Positions 63,270 to 64,000 of a DNA stretch of 64,000 nucleotides are shown in pieces (within the stretch, counting starts at the first letter, position 1; the number at the start of each line of letters is the position of its first letter). This DNA is from Aestuariibaculum lutulentum (GTDB taxonomy: Bacteria > Bacteroidota > Bacteroidia > Flavobacteriales > Flavobacteriaceae). The position numbers were made by a program, and so were the translations under genes. The notes under the pieces were generated by a model that saw only the letters and a list, made by a program, of their open reading frames with translations, searched no databases and was not told the DNA's origin. The stretch lies in assembly GCF_032926325.1 (NCBI RefSeq), contig NZ_CP136709.1, positions 2,065,501 through 2,129,500 on the forward strand, given 5' to 3'.

Positions 63270-63271
63270 TA

Positions 63272-63856
63272 TTATTTCTTAATATCGAAAAGAATAAACA
63301 GTATTTCCTTTAACTGACTTCCTATTAAGTCTCTTAAAATGCGATAGGCTTTTGTAATCTGGCCTTCAACCGTTTTTACCGATATATTTAAGTATTCTGC
63401 AATTTCAATATTGGTCAATCCGTCCTGCTTACTCAGTAAAAATATTTCCTTGCATTTTTTTGGAAGTTCCTCGATCCCTTGAGTAACCATTGCTATTTTT
63501 TTAGCTAACATTTCCCCATTATCTTCATCAATTGTTTCGTTTATAGCTTCAATATAAGTGTCTTCTATTGATTGAAAAGGCTTTTCTTTGCGGTAATGAC
63601 TAATAAAATTGTTAAAGGTAGATTTATATAACAGGTTTTTTATTGGTAAATCTGGGTTTAGTTTTTTTCTGTATTTCCAGGTTTTTAAAAATGTATTTTG
63701 AACAATGTCTTCTGCTGTATCATGATCTTTACATAGATTTAGTGCATAAATAAAAAGAGGCTTGTGGTAGGTGTTTATAAGGTTGGTAAAGGCCTCTTCA
63801 TCTCCTTTTTGGAGTAGAAGGATTAAATTTATATTATGCTCATGTGATGCAGACAT
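63272..63856 (-). CDS. ECF-type RNA polymerase sigma factor
   Basis: The frame opens at 63943, but the hydrophobic N-terminal stretch from that start is not sigma-like. The ATG at 63856 (MSASHEHN) gives 194 residues typical of ECF factors. Region 2 is LINTYHKPLFIYALNLCKDH with DTAEDIVQNTFLKTW, and region 4 is GLTNIEIAEYLNISVKTVEG. FecI-like members normally pair with a FecR anti-sigma; none is visible next to it in this window. The upstream region 63857-64000 holds no clear promoter that I can name. Confidence 0.88.
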   Translation of the reverse strand: MSASHEHNINLILLLQKGDEEAFTNLINTYHKPLFIYALNLCKDHDTAEDIVQNTFLKTWKYRKKLNPDLPIKNLLYKSTFNNFISHYRKEKPFQSIEDTYIEAINETIDEDNGEMLAKKIAMVTQGIEELPKKCKEIFLLSKQDGLTNIEIAEYLNISVKTVEGQITKAYRILRDLIGSQLKEILFILFDIKK

Positions 63857-64000
63857 TAAATAGTTTGTGTCAAAAAAAAGGAAATGTTTCGTAAATGTCA
63901 CAAAAAAAATAATAAAAAGTAAAAAAAGAAAGAATAAAAGCAAGGGTGGGTAATTTTTGTTGAGTATTAATTAAAAAAACAACGTAGTAATACATGTCTA

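Noticed and set aside
63857..63943. Longer N-terminus for the sigma factor
   Set aside because: The extension is a Phe/Leu-rich stretch (FFLFLLFIIFFVTF) from poly-A/T DNA and does not fit ECF proteins; the ATG at 63856 gives a normal length.

Overview
The window is AT-rich DNA from a flavobacterium-like member of the Bacteroidota, probably marine. It carries a SusC/SusD pair, a hybrid two-component regulator with beta-propellers, several proteins with type IX secretion (T9SS) C-terminal tails, an HYC_CC_PP-type protein, and promoter elements resembling the Bacteroidota -7 box TAnnTTTG. No tool was run; family calls come from reading motifs.

Region 1 (1-31061) is a polysaccharide utilization locus (PUL). 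It encodes two full-length-type GH2 enzymes (one cut by the left edge), GH29, GH42, GH30 and GH43-like enzymes, and two paralogous modular proteins with a clan GH-A-like catalytic domain of no family I recognise. It also has a stand-alone GH2 N-terminal domain lipoprotein, SusC, SusD, a PKD-domain surface glycan-binding lipoprotein and a hybrid two-component sensor. The enzyme set suggests a beta-galactan or arabinogalactan-like substrate with fucosyl/L-galactosyl and arabinosyl decorations; no sulfatase is present. Four promoter regions carry a direct repeat of a TTGAcgAATT-like 10-mer with exactly 22-bp periodicity, followed after exactly 28 bp by a near-consensus -7 box. The susC promoter carries the proximal half with the same spacing. 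This looks like the operator of the PUL regulon. Immediately after the PUL (31114-31280) lie three 12-bp-spaced repeats, a 42-base 3' fragment resembling an initiator tRNA gene, and a terminator: the signature of an integration site.

Region 2 (31427-38832) appears to be chromosomal backbone: a trypsin-like periplasmic protease, gamma-glutamyltransferase, a cassette of ATP-cone/PD-(D/E)XK nuclease, beta-CASP RNase-like protein and coiled-coil protein, and a GH20 hexosaminidase. Region 3 (38957-49231) is a copper/heavy-metal export cluster: HYC_CC_PP protein, CusA-type RND pump, outer membrane factor, P1B ATPase, CusB-type adaptor and a small HMA lipoprotein. Region 4 (49391-55461) holds a medium-chain dehydrogenase lacking the structural zinc loop, GH27, three small secreted proteins and a YitT-type membrane protein.

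Region 5 (55909-63856) encodes a giant secreted S8/S53-like protease in which an MBG-type domain is split by an insert containing seven identical KFQAVVN heptapeptides. It is followed by a TPR-containing class III adenylyl cyclase, an HD-domain phosphohydrolase and an ECF sigma factor. The KFQAVVN segment, the 22-bp operator system and the tRNA-fragment junction are the strongest candidates for something undescribed.
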